This document shows positions 17,512-26,295 of a DNA stretch of 64,000 nucleotides, piece by piece. Source of the DNA: UBA7239 sp035430165 (GTDB lineage: Bacteria; Pseudomonadota; Gammaproteobacteria; Pseudomonadales; UBA7239). The stretch spans positions 1 through 64,000 of the forward strand of contig DAOMGE010000012.1 in NCBI GenBank assembly GCA_035430165.1, read 5' to 3'. The translations under genes and the position numbers were made by a program. The notes beneath the pieces are model-generated. The model saw only the letters and a program-made list of their open reading frames with translations, was not told where the DNA came from and did not search any database. Numbering within the stretch: position 1 is the stretch's first letter; every line of letters starts with the position of its first letter.

Positions 17512-19623
17512 TTATTCCTCGTTAAATACAAAATCCATTTTGTCGCTGGGAGCTTGTACATATTGCCCCTGTATGAAATGCGCGCCTGATTGCCAGAGTG
17601 TTGCCAGTACAGTGGCGTTTTCCACCTGCGGGACTATCGACTGTTTGTAATTGTCGTTGATTTCCTTAAGAAGGTTTTTCAGCGTATCCGGACTTTCATT
17701 TTTGTGCTGGATGTCGGAAGTGAAGGAGCCATCAACCTTTACCATATCTACGTCAAAGTGGCTCAGGGTCTTGAAGGGGTTAAGTGAGCAACCGAAGTGG
17801 TTGATGCAGCAGCGCACACCGATCTCATGCATCGCATCGCAGAAATTTTTGGTTTGGGTCAGGTAGTTTGATGCATCGGTCTCGTCAAATTGGAGAATCA
17901 ATGCGCTGGCAGGTAAGTTTGCAGTTGTCAATGCAACAGATAACCATCCAGCGAGGCTGTCATCACGCAACGATGCCGCACTGATATTGATAAACATATT
18001 AGTGCTACTTCCGTCGCTGCGGCGCGCCGCCAGGGATTTAGCTGCATTGATCAGTGTCCAGCGATCGAGCTTCTTGCCAAGGGTTTCATTAGTGGCAAGA
18101 GCACGGAAAATTTCGTCATACGCCAGTGTGGTGCCACTGTCATCGGGTAGCATTTTCAGGAGTACTTCATAGTGCTCGTCAGCTTCGCCGCGCAAGCTGA
18201 TAATCGGTTGGTAGGTCAGCTGGAAGCCTTCCTTGCTGATCGCGCGTTCGATAATTTCAGTAACAATAGTGTTGTTTTCTGTGTTTGCATCGCTCAGTTT
18301 GGGTAGGTAATACTTGGCGCCATTACCAACTCCGTTCTTGCCGGCTTTCCGAATTTCTTCACAGGCAGAGTGGGCACGCTCGAATACCTGGTCTTGTGTT
18401 GTTACTTTTTCGGTGATGGGGCAAATGCCGATGGTGACAGTAATCTGGGTGGTTTTTGCTCCGGCTTTGTAAATATGGTCTGCAACCTGTTTGCATATGT
18501 CCTTGGCGTGCCTGGTTTGCTGTTCTTCATCAGTGCCATTAGTAAGTAATGCAAACTCATCGTCAGCTATTCGTCCTAATGTCCCGTCATTGCCAACCAG
18601 TGTTTTCAAATGCGCGGCAATATCTGTTATGGCTGCATCGCGACCCGAGATGCCAAGTGAAGATCGCATCTCAGGATCATAAAGGTCAATACTGATGATG
18701 TGTAAAGAACGGTATTTATCATGTTCCGCAGCATCGCGGATAGCGCCAGCTAGTGCATTGGACATGTAAACACGATTGTATACACCCGTCAGTGCGTCAA
18801 GATTGTTTGCTTTCTTGATTTCGGCGGCGACCTCTCCGGTGTGCGCTTCATATTTTCCAGCAACCAACAGTTGTACGCAGGGGTCATTTTCATAAATTGC
18901 ATGTGTTACAGCGATATCTATTTCAAATTCACTTTTGTCGCTGCGGGTGCCTTTGATACTTAATTCTTTTTCGCCATCTTCACTGAGTTTGAAAGCCTTC
19001 ATGAAGTTTTTGTAGTTGTCCTGGTCGGATTTGGCGATGATGTCAATAACAGGCATGGTAATTATGTCGTCTGTTTCCTTGTAGCCAAAGCGTTCGGCAA
19101 AACTCTGGTTTGCGTACAGGAACATGCCATCTTCTACATAAGCAATTGCATCTCTGGAGCTGTCCAGCAATTGTTGGCAGCGTCTTTCAGATTCCTTCAG
19201 TTTGCGGTCTGCTTTCCTGCGCTCACGACGTTCCTGAAGGTTGGCGAGTTCGCGTGTCATTGTCATCAGCAAGTGTTGGTCGTCGTCAAGTATAACTACA
19301 TCACGCGCGCCAGCCTTGAGGCCGTCAATCAGTGCGATATTGAATTCGTCGATGTCTGCTTCAGTCAGGAAAATGACAGGAATATCCTTGTCCAGTTTCT
19401 TGATGGTACGCAACGCCAATTTGGGATCACAGGACTTTGCAGTATCTACAGCGAGTAATAAATCCCAGGCCTGATCACCCAGTAATTTTTCCAGGCCTTC
19501 AATGCTGGGTACGTGCTGCGCCCTCGAATTGCGTCCGGAGTTACGCAGCATGCTTAACAGACGCTCAACTTCGTTGGCGTCATCGTTGATAATGAGAAGG
19601 CGTATGGTTTCAGACTGACTCAT
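17512..19623 (-). CDS. FimX-like REC-PAS-GGDEF-EAL protein with degenerate catalytic motifs
   Basis: The 703-residue protein has an N-terminal receiver-like domain (about 7-125), a coiled linker, a PAS domain (about 145-260), a GGDEF domain (about 270-440) and an EAL domain (about 455-700). The GGDEF signature reads ADDEF (353-357), the EAL triad reads EVL (486-488), and the DDFGTG loop reads INHFGCS (608-614). P. aeruginosa FimX has the same architecture and an EVL triad; it binds c-di-GMP without hydrolysing it and controls type IV pilus assembly. With pilMNOPQ in the same window, a FimX-type role in pilus control is a reasonable inference. It could instead be a different degenerate receptor. 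Confidence 0.82.
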   Translation of the reverse strand: MSQSETIRLLIINDDANEVERLLSMLRNSGRNSRAQHVPSIEGLEKLLGDQAWDLLLAVDTAKSCDPKLALRTIKKLDKDIPVIFLTEADIDEFNIALIDGLKAGARDVVILDDDQHLLMTMTRELANLQERRERRKADRKLKESERRCQQLLDSSRDAIAYVEDGMFLYANQSFAERFGYKETDDIITMPVIDIIAKSDQDNYKNFMKAFKLSEDGEKELSIKGTRSDKSEFEIDIAVTHAIYENDPCVQLLVAGKYEAHTGEVAAEIKKANNLDALTGVYNRVYMSNALAGAIRDAAEHDKYRSLHIISIDLYDPEMRSSLGISGRDAAITDIAAHLKTLVGNDGTLGRIADDEFALLTNGTDEEQQTRHAKDICKQVADHIYKAGAKTTQITVTIGICPITEKVTTQDQVFERAHSACEEIRKAGKNGVGNGAKYYLPKLSDANTENNTIVTEIIERAISKEGFQLTYQPIISLRGEADEHYEVLLKMLPDDSGTTLAYDEIFRALATNETLGKKLDRWTLINAAKSLAARRSDGSSTNMFINISAASLRDDSLAGWLSVALTTANLPASALILQFDETDASNYLTQTKNFCDAMHEIGVRCCINHFGCSLNPFKTLSHFDVDMVKVDGSFTSDIQHKNESPDTLKNLLKEINDNYKQSIVPQVENATVLATLWQSGAHFIQGQYVQAPSDKMDFVFNEE

Positions 19624-19716
19624 GATTGCGAATACATCCAGACGTACTGCCGCGTTAGGGCCGGCTGATGATAATACCGGAGTTATGAAGCAAAGGAAAA
19701 GACGGACTTGTGGTTC

Positions 19717-20739
19717 TTATGCCAGCAATGTCTTGCAATCCCGGCCCGGTAACTCCCTGACCAGCCGGGGCACCAGAAATCCCGGAAGCCTTGCCTGCAG
19801 TTGCCGATGGATCTGCCGGGCTTTCTCGTCAGGTAGTGCAAAGTGGTGACTGCCCCGTACAGCGTCCAGCGCATGAAGGTAATAGGGTAAGCAGCCGAAA
19901 TCAAACAGGCGTTCACTGAGCAGTGCCAGTGTGTCAGCACTGTCATTGATACCTGACAGCAGTACAGACTGGTTGAGCACGGTTATGCCAGTTTGGCACA
20001 GGGTTGCGATGGTTCGGCCGACGTTGTCATCTATTTCATCAGGATGGTTGCTGTGGAGCACCACGATCGTTTGCAGGCGGGATTGTGTCATCCAGCCGGT
20101 GCAAGCCTGTGTAATACGCTGGGGGATAACAATGGGTAGCCTGGTGTGGATGCGCAAGCGTTTCACGTGGGGGATGGAGGCGATCTGTTCTGTTAGCCAT
20201 GCCAGTTGGCGGTCGGGCAGGCTCAAGGGATCGCCCCCGGACAGAATGACTTCATTGATGTTGTCATGTTGGCGTATATAGTCCAATGGCTGCTGCCAGT
20301 CCTGTCGGCTGTTGCGATTGCTTTCGTAGGGGAATTCGCGCCGGAAACAGTACCGGCAATGGATGGCGCAAAGGCTGGTGGTAATCAGCAGGGCGCGCGA
20401 GGAATACTTATGTACAAGACCGGGAACAGGATTGAATTGGCGTTCATCCAGGGGGTCACTGACAAAGCCAGGCCATTCATGCAGTTCACTGGCTTGTGGC
20501 AGTACTTGCAGCAGTAAAGGATCACGGGCATTGCCTGGCTTGATGCGGGACAGATAAGGCTCTGGAACTTTGAGGGGGAATGCCCTGCATGCGTCGGCAA
20601 TAGCCGATTCGTCATCATTCGACAGGGACAGGCGGCGGCAAAGTTCATGTGGATCAGTAATTGCATCCTGCAAAATGGATTGCCAGGAAGGAGAGCTTGC
20701 TATCAATTCCTGACAAGCTACTGGAGAAACGGGTATCAT
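19717..20739 (-). CDS. epmB: EF-P beta-lysylation protein EpmB (lysine 2,3-aminomutase family)
   Basis: EpmB is a radical-SAM, PLP-dependent aminomutase that converts (S)-alpha-lysine to (R)-beta-lysine for attachment to elongation factor P. The radical-SAM cysteines are Cys124, Cys128 and Cys131 in LCAIHCRYCFRR. VILSGGDPLSLPD follows near 165-177. At 340 residues it has the short EpmB form, not the longer catabolic KamA. It is divergent from efp with only 41 bases between starts. The partner ligase EpmA is not in the window. Confidence 0.93.
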   Translation of the reverse strand: MIPVSPVACQELIASSPSWQSILQDAITDPHELCRRLSLSNDDESAIADACRAFPLKVPEPYLSRIKPGNARDPLLLQVLPQASELHEWPGFVSDPLDERQFNPVPGLVHKYSSRALLITTSLCAIHCRYCFRREFPYESNRNSRQDWQQPLDYIRQHDNINEVILSGGDPLSLPDRQLAWLTEQIASIPHVKRLRIHTRLPIVIPQRITQACTGWMTQSRLQTIVVLHSNHPDEIDDNVGRTIATLCQTGITVLNQSVLLSGINDSADTLALLSERLFDFGCLPYYLHALDAVRGSHHFALPDEKARQIHRQLQARLPGFLVPRLVRELPGRDCKTLLA

Positions 20740-20780
20740 TGCGCCTCTTTTTTGGGTCGGTTATTTACAGCGAGGGTGTT

Positions 20781-21350
20781 ATGGCCAGCTATTCTACCAG
20801 TGAATTCAAGGGCGGACTCAAAGTGATGCTGGACGGCGATCCGTGCAATATCCTTGAAAATGAGCACGTCAAACCCGGCAAGGGCCAGGCTTTCAACCGC
20901 GTGAAGTTGAAGAACCTTAAAACCGGTCGTGTTCTGGAAAAGACCTTCAAGTCTGGTGATACGCTCGAAGGTGCCGATGTTGTTGATTGTGATATGCAAT
21001 ATCTGTACTGCGATGGCGAATACTGGCACTTCATGGAGCCGCAGTCTTTTGAACAGCATCAGGCTGACAAGAATACGGTAGGTGATGCGGCGTTGTGGAT
21101 GAAAGAGCAGGACACCTGCATTGTAACGTTGTACAACGGTTCGCCGCTGGCGGTGACGCCCCCCAATCACGTCGTGATGGAAGTGGTGGAAACGGATCCG
21201 GGTTTGCGTGGTGATACGGCAACCGGCGGTACCAAGCCGGCGAAGCTGGCGACAGGTGCTGTGGTAAAAGTACCTTTGTTCATGAATGTGGGCGATATCA
21301 TAAAAATTGATACGCGCACAGGCGAATACTTGGGTCGAGCCAAAGAATGA
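20781..21350 (+). CDS. efp: Elongation factor P
   Basis: EF-P binds between the P and E sites of stalled ribosomes and rescues polyproline synthesis. The ATG at 20781 gives the standard 189-residue protein. The longer open frame back to 20661 would overlap epmB and is rejected. The modification loop reads VKPGKGQAFNRVKLK with Lys34 at the position beta-lysylated in E. coli, agreeing with the EpmB gene next door. The usual three beta-barrel domains are intact, ending in a GDIIKIDTRTGEYLGRA segment. Confidence 0.97.
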   Translation: MASYSTSEFKGGLKVMLDGDPCNILENEHVKPGKGQAFNRVKLKNLKTGRVLEKTFKSGDTLEGADVVDCDMQYLYCDGEYWHFMEPQSFEQHQADKNTVGDAALWMKEQDTCIVTLYNGSPLAVTPPNHVVMEVVETDPGLRGDTATGGTKPAKLATGAVVKVPLFMNVGDIIKIDTRTGEYLGRAKE

Positions 21351-21457
21351 TTGAAATTGTGACTATGAATACACGTTCAACAAAAGCTGTGACGAAACGA
21401 CTGTGGCAACGCTGGCGGTCGCGGTTTTTTTGTGCATGATATTCGCATGATGTCACG

Positions 21458-21488
21458 CAAAAAAGGCCGCTTTCAGCGGCCTTTTTTG
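21458..21488 (+). terminator. Rho-independent terminator after efp
   Basis: A 13-bp perfect stem (CAAAAAAGGCCGC / GCGGCCTTTTTTG) with a TTTCA loop includes the T-run. It lies about 107 bases after the efp stop and is potentially bidirectional by symmetry. Confidence 0.9.
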
Positions 21489-21491
21489 TTG

Positions 21492-21554
21492 GTTGTTTTC
21501 CTGAAGTCCTGAAGACAACAACCGAAAGTCCGCAACGGTAAAAAGCACTTTCGG
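21492..21554 (+). promoter_or_regulatory. Two inverted repeats in the leader of the methionine-salvage operon
   Basis: Between the efp terminator and the DMT transporter gene are two inverted repeats. One is GTTGTTTTC (21492-21500) with GAAGACAAC (21511-21519), 9 bp with one G-U pair. The other is CCGAAAGT (21522-21529) with ACTTTCGG (21547-21554), 8 bp perfect. The second arm of the latter touches the Shine-Dalgarno GGAAAGGA (21553-21560). They do not match a SAM riboswitch that I can recognise. Control of translation is inferred only from position. Confidence 0.4.
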
Positions 21555-21567
21555 AAAGGAAAATGAC

Positions 21568-22509
21568 ATGAAATTTTATCAGCCATTTAATGGCAAAAAA
21601 ATCTTGGAAATCGCTACAGGCTTTATGAAGTCAGGTATGTTTCTGGTTGCTGCTTCTGCCCTGCTGTTTGCCTGCAAGGGTACAATTATCAAATTCATCT
21701 ACAGTCAGGGTGCTACGGTTTCGGATGTCATGATGTTGCGCATGGCATTCTGTTTGCCTGTTTATAGCTGGGTTATGACAAGCAGGTTGTTGCGCGAACA
21801 TCATGCACTGGCAGTCTCGCAAATTACGGGTGCATCGGCTGTCGGTATTGCCGGATATTATATTGCCAGCTACCTGGACTTAGTGGGGCTGCAATTTGTC
21901 AGTGCGGGCCTGGAGCGGATTATTCTCTATACCTATCCGGTATTTGTAGTCATCCTGTCGGCAGTTTTTCTTGGCAGGAAAATTTCAGCGCCTTTGTGTC
22001 TCTGTATTGCTGTGATCTATGCCGGGTTGCTGTTGGTATTCTACGCAGATATTCATTTGCAGCCTGCAGTGTCATTGGTCACGACAGGGCGAGGTGCCGC
22101 CTGTGTGTTGTTGAGTGCTGTCGCATTTGCTGTGTATGTGATTGGTAGCGATCACTACATGCAGGTGTTTTCCAGTGGATTGTTTACGGCGATTGCCATG
22201 ATGGCAGCGACAGTTGTCATGTTGTTGCAATACCTCTTTACGGGTTCATCGACACATTTGCTGGACTTGTCACCATCTGTGTACATGGCCTGCGGCGTTA
22301 CCGCACTGTTATTCACAGTGTTGCCTTCTTTCATGATGTCGGCAGGCGTGCGCGCCATCGGTTCGGCTAAAGCAGGCGCAGTCGGTATGATCGGGCCTGT
22401 GGCCACGGTATTGATTGCGGGGACAGTGCTGGGTGAGTCTGTCAGCTTGTTACAAATTGGCGGGCTGGCTGTCGTGATGCTTGGCGTGCATCGCCTGCAC
22501 AGGCTGTAA
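21568..22509 (+). CDS. DMT superfamily (EamA) transporter
   Basis: A 313-residue integral membrane protein with about ten hydrophobic helices arranged as two EamA repeats (about 25-155 and 170-313). It belongs to the drug/metabolite transporter superfamily. The start follows GGAAAGGA. It is followed closely by mtnB, mtnD and mtnC on the same strand, so it may move a methionine-salvage metabolite, such as a methylthio-sugar, or an amino acid. The substrate is not readable from sequence. Confidence 0.85.
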   Translation: MKFYQPFNGKKILEIATGFMKSGMFLVAASALLFACKGTIIKFIYSQGATVSDVMMLRMAFCLPVYSWVMTSRLLREHHALAVSQITGASAVGIAGYYIASYLDLVGLQFVSAGLERIILYTYPVFVVILSAVFLGRKISAPLCLCIAVIYAGLLLVFYADIHLQPAVSLVTTGRGAACVLLSAVAFAVYVIGSDHYMQVFSSGLFTAIAMMAATVVMLLQYLFTGSSTHLLDLSPSVYMACGVTALLFTVLPSFMMSAGVRAIGSAKAGAVGMIGPVATVLIAGTVLGESVSLLQIGGLAVVMLGVHRLHRL

Positions 22510-22563
22510 ATTGTGGCAAAATGCGACCGTTACTTTATTGATGCGGAGTCTGGGGGTTTGTGT

Positions 22564-23196
22564 ATGTTTGATCACGATCTGTTCGAGCGTTGCGCCGAAC
22601 ATATCATTGCAGCCAGCCATGACATATACAGCCGTGGCTGGTCGCCAGCTACGTCGAGTAATTACTCCGTTCGCATCAATGAACACTGCTGTGCAATTAC
22701 CGTTTCGGGCAAACACAAGGGTGAGCTTGGCTTGCGTGATGTGATGGCTGTGGATTTGCATGGCAATCCCCTCATGGATAAAAAACCATCGGCAGAAACC
22801 TTGTTGCATACCCGGTTATATGCGCGTGAACCTGCGGTAGGTGCTGTGCTTCATACGCATTCTTTACGTGCGACGGTATTGACCATGGAATTGGCTGCGA
22901 TGGATACGCTGGTACTACGCGGTTATGAATTGTTGAAGGCCTTCAATGGTGTGACCACACATGACACAGAAGTGAGAATTCCTGTATTTGATAACACGCA
23001 GGATATTGCAAAGTTGTCGCAAGATGTCGAGGAGCGCATGCGGCGTGAAGGTACCGGTATTGCCTATCTTATTCGTGGTCATGGGCTTTATACCTGGGCA
23101 GAAGATCTGGCGGCGTGTATGCGTCATCTTGAAGCGCTGGAATTTCTGCTTGATTGTGAATGGCAGCGTTACAGTGTGCATGGCAAAAAAATTTGA
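22564..23196 (+). CDS. mtnB: Methylthioribulose-1-phosphate dehydratase MtnB
   Basis: MtnB dehydrates 5-methylthioribulose-1-phosphate to the diketo intermediate of the methionine salvage pathway. It is a class II aldolase-fold zinc enzyme. The ATG at 22564 (after GGGG) gives 210 residues, the family length; a GTG at 22513 is in frame but adds a non-conserved tail. The family signature YSRGWSPATSSNYSVRI is present near residues 21-37. The zinc ligand pair lies in VLHTHSLRATVLT near 97-109, and a later His in RGHGLYTWA near 178-186. Confidence 0.95.
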   Translation: MFDHDLFERCAEHIIAASHDIYSRGWSPATSSNYSVRINEHCCAITVSGKHKGELGLRDVMAVDLHGNPLMDKKPSAETLLHTRLYAREPAVGAVLHTHSLRATVLTMELAAMDTLVLRGYELLKAFNGVTTHDTEVRIPVFDNTQDIAKLSQDVEERMRREGTGIAYLIRGHGLYTWAEDLAACMRHLEALEFLLDCEWQRYSVHGKKI

Positions 23197-23233
23197 GCTT
23201 GATTGTGTGTTTAAGGCGTCGAGGTGAATGCGT

Positions 23234-23779
23234 GTGAGTTACCTGAAAATATTTCCGGAAAAAATGCCTGACCAGATTCTGGAACATAGTGGAACACCTG
23301 AAAAAATTGCAGCGCTGCTGACGGAAATCGGTGTGCGCTTTGAGCAATGGCAACCCGCAGCGTCGATCAAGGCAGGTGATGAACCGTCTGTAGTGCTGGA
23401 TGCTTATCGTTCAGATGTCAGTCGTATCGTTTCGCAAGAAGGTTTTGTGACAGTCGATGTCATCAGTCTCGATTCAAGCAATCCAAACAAGGACACACTG
23501 CGCCAGAAGTTTCTCAGTGAACATATACATACTGAAGATGAAGTCCGTTTTTTTGTCGAGGGGCAAGGGCTGTTTTATTTGCATGTTGCCGACAAGGTTT
23601 ATAGTGTCCTGTGTGTTAAAGGTGACCTGCTCAGTGTGCCAGCAAACACGCCGCACTGGTTTGATCTGGGTCCTGAACCTGAGTTGGTGGCTATCCGTTT
23701 TTTTAATAATCCCGATGGCTGGATTGCACATTACACAGGTAATGACATCGCAGAAAGCTTCCCGAAACTGGATGGCTGA
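23234..23779 (+). CDS. mtnD: Acireductone dioxygenase MtnD
   Basis: MtnD oxidises acireductone to the keto-acid precursor of methionine plus formate (Fe form), or by an off-pathway reaction (Ni form). The GTG at 23234 is preferred over the ATG at 23228 because GAGGTGA sits at good spacing only for it, and it yields 181 residues, the usual proteobacterial length. The cupin metal ligands are His97, His99 and Glu103 (in HIHTEDEVRFF) and His141 (in VPANTPHWFDLG). It is the third gene of the salvage operon. Confidence 0.95.
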   Translation: MSYLKIFPEKMPDQILEHSGTPEKIAALLTEIGVRFEQWQPAASIKAGDEPSVVLDAYRSDVSRIVSQEGFVTVDVISLDSSNPNKDTLRQKFLSEHIHTEDEVRFFVEGQGLFYLHVADKVYSVLCVKGDLLSVPANTPHWFDLGPEPELVAIRFFNNPDGWIAHYTGNDIAESFPKLDG

Positions 23780-23788
23780 AAGGTAATT

Positions 23789-24496
23789 ATGATCAAGGCA
23801 ATCCTTACGGATATCGAAGGTACCACCAGTTCTATTTCGTTTGTGCGTGATGTGTTATTTCCATACGCAGCGCAGCATTTGCCCATGTTTGTCCGGGCCA
23901 ATGCCCATCTTGGGCAGGTGAGGGAACAGTTGTCTGACGCTGCAAGGCTTGCGGGAGTGGCTGAAGATGATTTCGAGGCAATTATCTCTGCTTTACGGCA
24001 GTGGATTGCTGAAGACCGGAAGATTACACCGTTGAAAGCCCTGCAAGGCATGCTGTGGGAACACGGTTATCGCAATGGCGATTATCGTGCACATATTTAC
24101 GCTGATGCTTTTGAAAATTTGAAAAAGTGGCATGCGGAAGGGCTGAAACTGTATGTTTATTCTTCCGGCTCTATACAGGCGCAGAAACTTTTCTTCGGTT
24201 TCAGTGAATTTGGCGATATTTCCGGCTTGTTTTCCGGCTATTTTGATACAACCAGTGGTCCTAAACAGTCAGTGGATTCGTATCGGAAAATTGTCGAGGA
24301 TATAGGGTTGCCATCCGGGGAGGTCCTGTTTTTATCGGATATTGCGGCAGAGCTGGATGCGGCAAGGGCAGCCGGCTTGCAAACCTGCTGGCTGGTGCGG
24401 CCTGCGGATACCACGGCAGATCAGGAATCGATGCGGCGGTCCCTGCATGCCGTGGCAACTGATTTTTCACAAATCACACTAGTGACCGTACCCTGA
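23789..24496 (+). CDS. mtnC: Enolase-phosphatase E1 MtnC
   Basis: MtnC is a bifunctional HAD-superfamily enzyme that enolises and dephosphorylates 2,3-diketo-5-methylthiopentyl-1-phosphate to acireductone, the substrate of MtnD. The 235-residue protein has HAD motif I as DIEGTT (Asp8, Glu10), YSSGSIQAQKLFF as motif II (about 126-138), and the FLSDIAAELDAA motif (about 182-193). SD GAAAGG precedes the ATG. It is the last gene of the operon and converges on the GT-C gene with a 14-base gap and no obvious terminator. Confidence 0.95.
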   Translation: MIKAILTDIEGTTSSISFVRDVLFPYAAQHLPMFVRANAHLGQVREQLSDAARLAGVAEDDFEAIISALRQWIAEDRKITPLKALQGMLWEHGYRNGDYRAHIYADAFENLKKWHAEGLKLYVYSSGSIQAQKLFFGFSEFGDISGLFSGYFDTTSGPKQSVDSYRKIVEDIGLPSGEVLFLSDIAAELDAARAAGLQTCWLVRPADTTADQESMRRSLHAVATDFSQITLVTVP

Positions 24497-24510
24497 AATA
24501 TAATCCTGCA

Positions 24511-26295
24511 CTAGAACCTTTTCAGTTGCTCAATCACGTCAGCAGGCAGTTCGATAAACGGACAGTCTCTCTGTGCATCTTCCTGTGTTTTTTTGCCGTT
24601 ATCTTGCAGGAATTCATTGGTCATTCGGTTCTGGATGCGTGTTATCTGGTCGCTATATTGGCCTGTGTTCATTTGCCAGATAGCCAGCAATCGTTTCCCG
24701 CTGAATAGCGATTCACTCTGTGTTATCAGGCGAATTTTTTCATAAAAGTCTGCAGTATCTTCATCTGCCACCAGATTGTTACCTTGCTTGATGCTACTGC
24801 AGTAACCGGCAGGCAGTAGACGCATGAAATGTCCTGGCCGCCAGTTTTGCTGCTGCGGGTTGCGTGGCATGCGTGCGAGCAATGGGTCGGTGATGCCGAG
24901 CATGTCGACAACAATATCCTGGTTGCCAAGACAGAAACCTCGAAAACCTACAGTATAGGCTGCGGTCACATGGAGTCCCTGTTTTTTCTGTTCAATACTG
25001 TCCTGGCACCAGCCGTGATCGACGAGCAGTTCATTGTCGCGATGTAAATATTTCCAGAGTGAAGTAAACCAGAAATAAAAAGACCGTTCCTGTGTGATGC
25101 CATCGGCAGTGTCCGGGATCCTGAAAGGCTGTGTGCCCCAGTTGAATGGCGTGATAACTGGTGGTGGCCAGAACAGCTTGAGGCTGATTGTGGCTGCAAA
25201 AATCATCAGAAAGCTTGAAATGCCGGTGCGGGTAATAAATTGGCTACCGGATAGTGTGGCGGGTTGATACAGCAATATGATGACGGCAAGTAGATAATCC
25301 CAGGAGAAAAACCGGCCTCGCATAAAATCTCCGCCAATCCAGTAAACGTAAACCAGATGCAACAAGATGCCAAGTGCAATAAAACGTACAGACAAGTTGC
25401 TTGCCAGACAGCCAGCCAGAATGCCGACAGGTAGCAAAAATAAACTTGGAAAATCACGCAGGATAGAGGTCTGGAAATAGAGGTAACCTCGTTCCAGCAA
25501 CAGTGTTCTTGGAATGGTGGTGCCCAGTTTGGCGTAGGCGGTGTTGGGAAAAGGAAAGCCGTAATAGATGAGGGAAAATATGGTCCAGCAAAACAGTGGT
25601 AGCAAGAGCAAGGTGACGGGGATTGCCATCCTGCGTGAAACCGGTTTTGATTGATAGAAACTATGTGTCAGCAGTGGCGTCACGAACAGGGATAGATCGT
25701 GCCGGGTGACCAGTAACAAGCCGCTTGCGGTGCAGATGCGTACGAGTGTTGTTTCCGTGGGCGACTTGTCGATATTCAGGTAAAAGCGCACGACGAAAGA
25801 CAGGAGGCAATAAGCGAGCGGGTTCTCGAGACCGGATGTGGTGAAATCGAAATAGGCCTGCGAAAAAACCAGCATCACAATGGCAAGAAGCCATTTCCAT
25901 GCATTGCCAAGGATTTTGTGCAGATTCCACAACAGTAAAATATTACAGGCTGCACTGAGCAGGATACTGTTCAGGTAGTGATTGCGTGAAAACAACCCGC
26001 CACATGCCAGCAACCAGTACCACAGTGGACAGGTAAAAACCTGTACACGCTCATGTGGATTCCAGCGGGGGCCATTGCCGTCCAGCAGTTGATCCAGGCT
26101 GCGGAACAGGATATACGCGTCATCACCAACCCACGCGTTTTTGAAAAACACGAATGCGTAGAGCAGGAAGCCGAGCAGGTAGAGGAAGAGCTGTGGTCGT
26201 TTCACGGGATTTTCCAGCAGATGCCGGAGATGATGCAGTAGCAATGCAGTGCTGTAAACTGTGTCACGATTCGATTTCCGGTAAATCCTGTCCAT
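24511..26295 (-). CDS. GT-C fold polyprenyl-linked sugar transferase, AftB/TfpW-like membrane protein
   Basis: This is an integral membrane protein of about 594 residues. Many hydrophobic helices cover residues 35-430 and a hydrophilic C-terminal domain follows. The first extramembrane loop carries GDDAYILFRSLDQLLDGNG and WNPHERVQVFTCPLWYWLL (about 57-95). That pattern is typical of GT-C arabinofuranosyltransferases such as mycobacterial AftB and the Pseudomonas pilin glycosyltransferase TfpW; the family comparison is from memory. The frame is open to 26619, but the extension is antisense to the flavoprotein gene and has no membrane character, so the ATG at 26295 is used. A TTG near 26238 is another option. 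The substrate is unknown. Confidence 0.7.
   Translation of the reverse strand: MDRIYRKSNRDTVYSTALLLHHLRHLLENPVKRPQLFLYLLGFLLYAFVFFKNAWVGDDAYILFRSLDQLLDGNGPRWNPHERVQVFTCPLWYWLLACGGLFSRNHYLNSILLSAACNILLLWNLHKILGNAWKWLLAIVMLVFSQAYFDFTTSGLENPLAYCLLSFVVRFYLNIDKSPTETTLVRICTASGLLLVTRHDLSLFVTPLLTHSFYQSKPVSRRMAIPVTLLLLPLFCWTIFSLIYYGFPFPNTAYAKLGTTIPRTLLLERGYLYFQTSILRDFPSLFLLPVGILAGCLASNLSVRFIALGILLHLVYVYWIGGDFMRGRFFSWDYLLAVIILLYQPATLSGSQFITRTGISSFLMIFAATISLKLFWPPPVITPFNWGTQPFRIPDTADGITQERSFYFWFTSLWKYLHRDNELLVDHGWCQDSIEQKKQGLHVTAAYTVGFRGFCLGNQDIVVDMLGITDPLLARMPRNPQQQNWRPGHFMRLLPAGYCSSIKQGNNLVADEDTADFYEKIRLITQSESLFSGKRLLAIWQMNTGQYSDQITRIQNRMTNEFLQDNGKKTQEDAQRDCPFIELPADVIEQLKRF

Noticed and set aside
21365..21439. 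24-codon basic peptide frame after efp (MNTRSTKAVTKRLWQ...)
   Set aside because: It has no Shine-Dalgarno site and lies between the efp stop and its terminator; no conservation can be judged.
21490..21567. SAM riboswitch ahead of the methionine-salvage operon
   Set aside because: The leader is too short and shows none of the conserved cores of SAM-I, SAM-II or related classes that I know; only simple inverted repeats are present.
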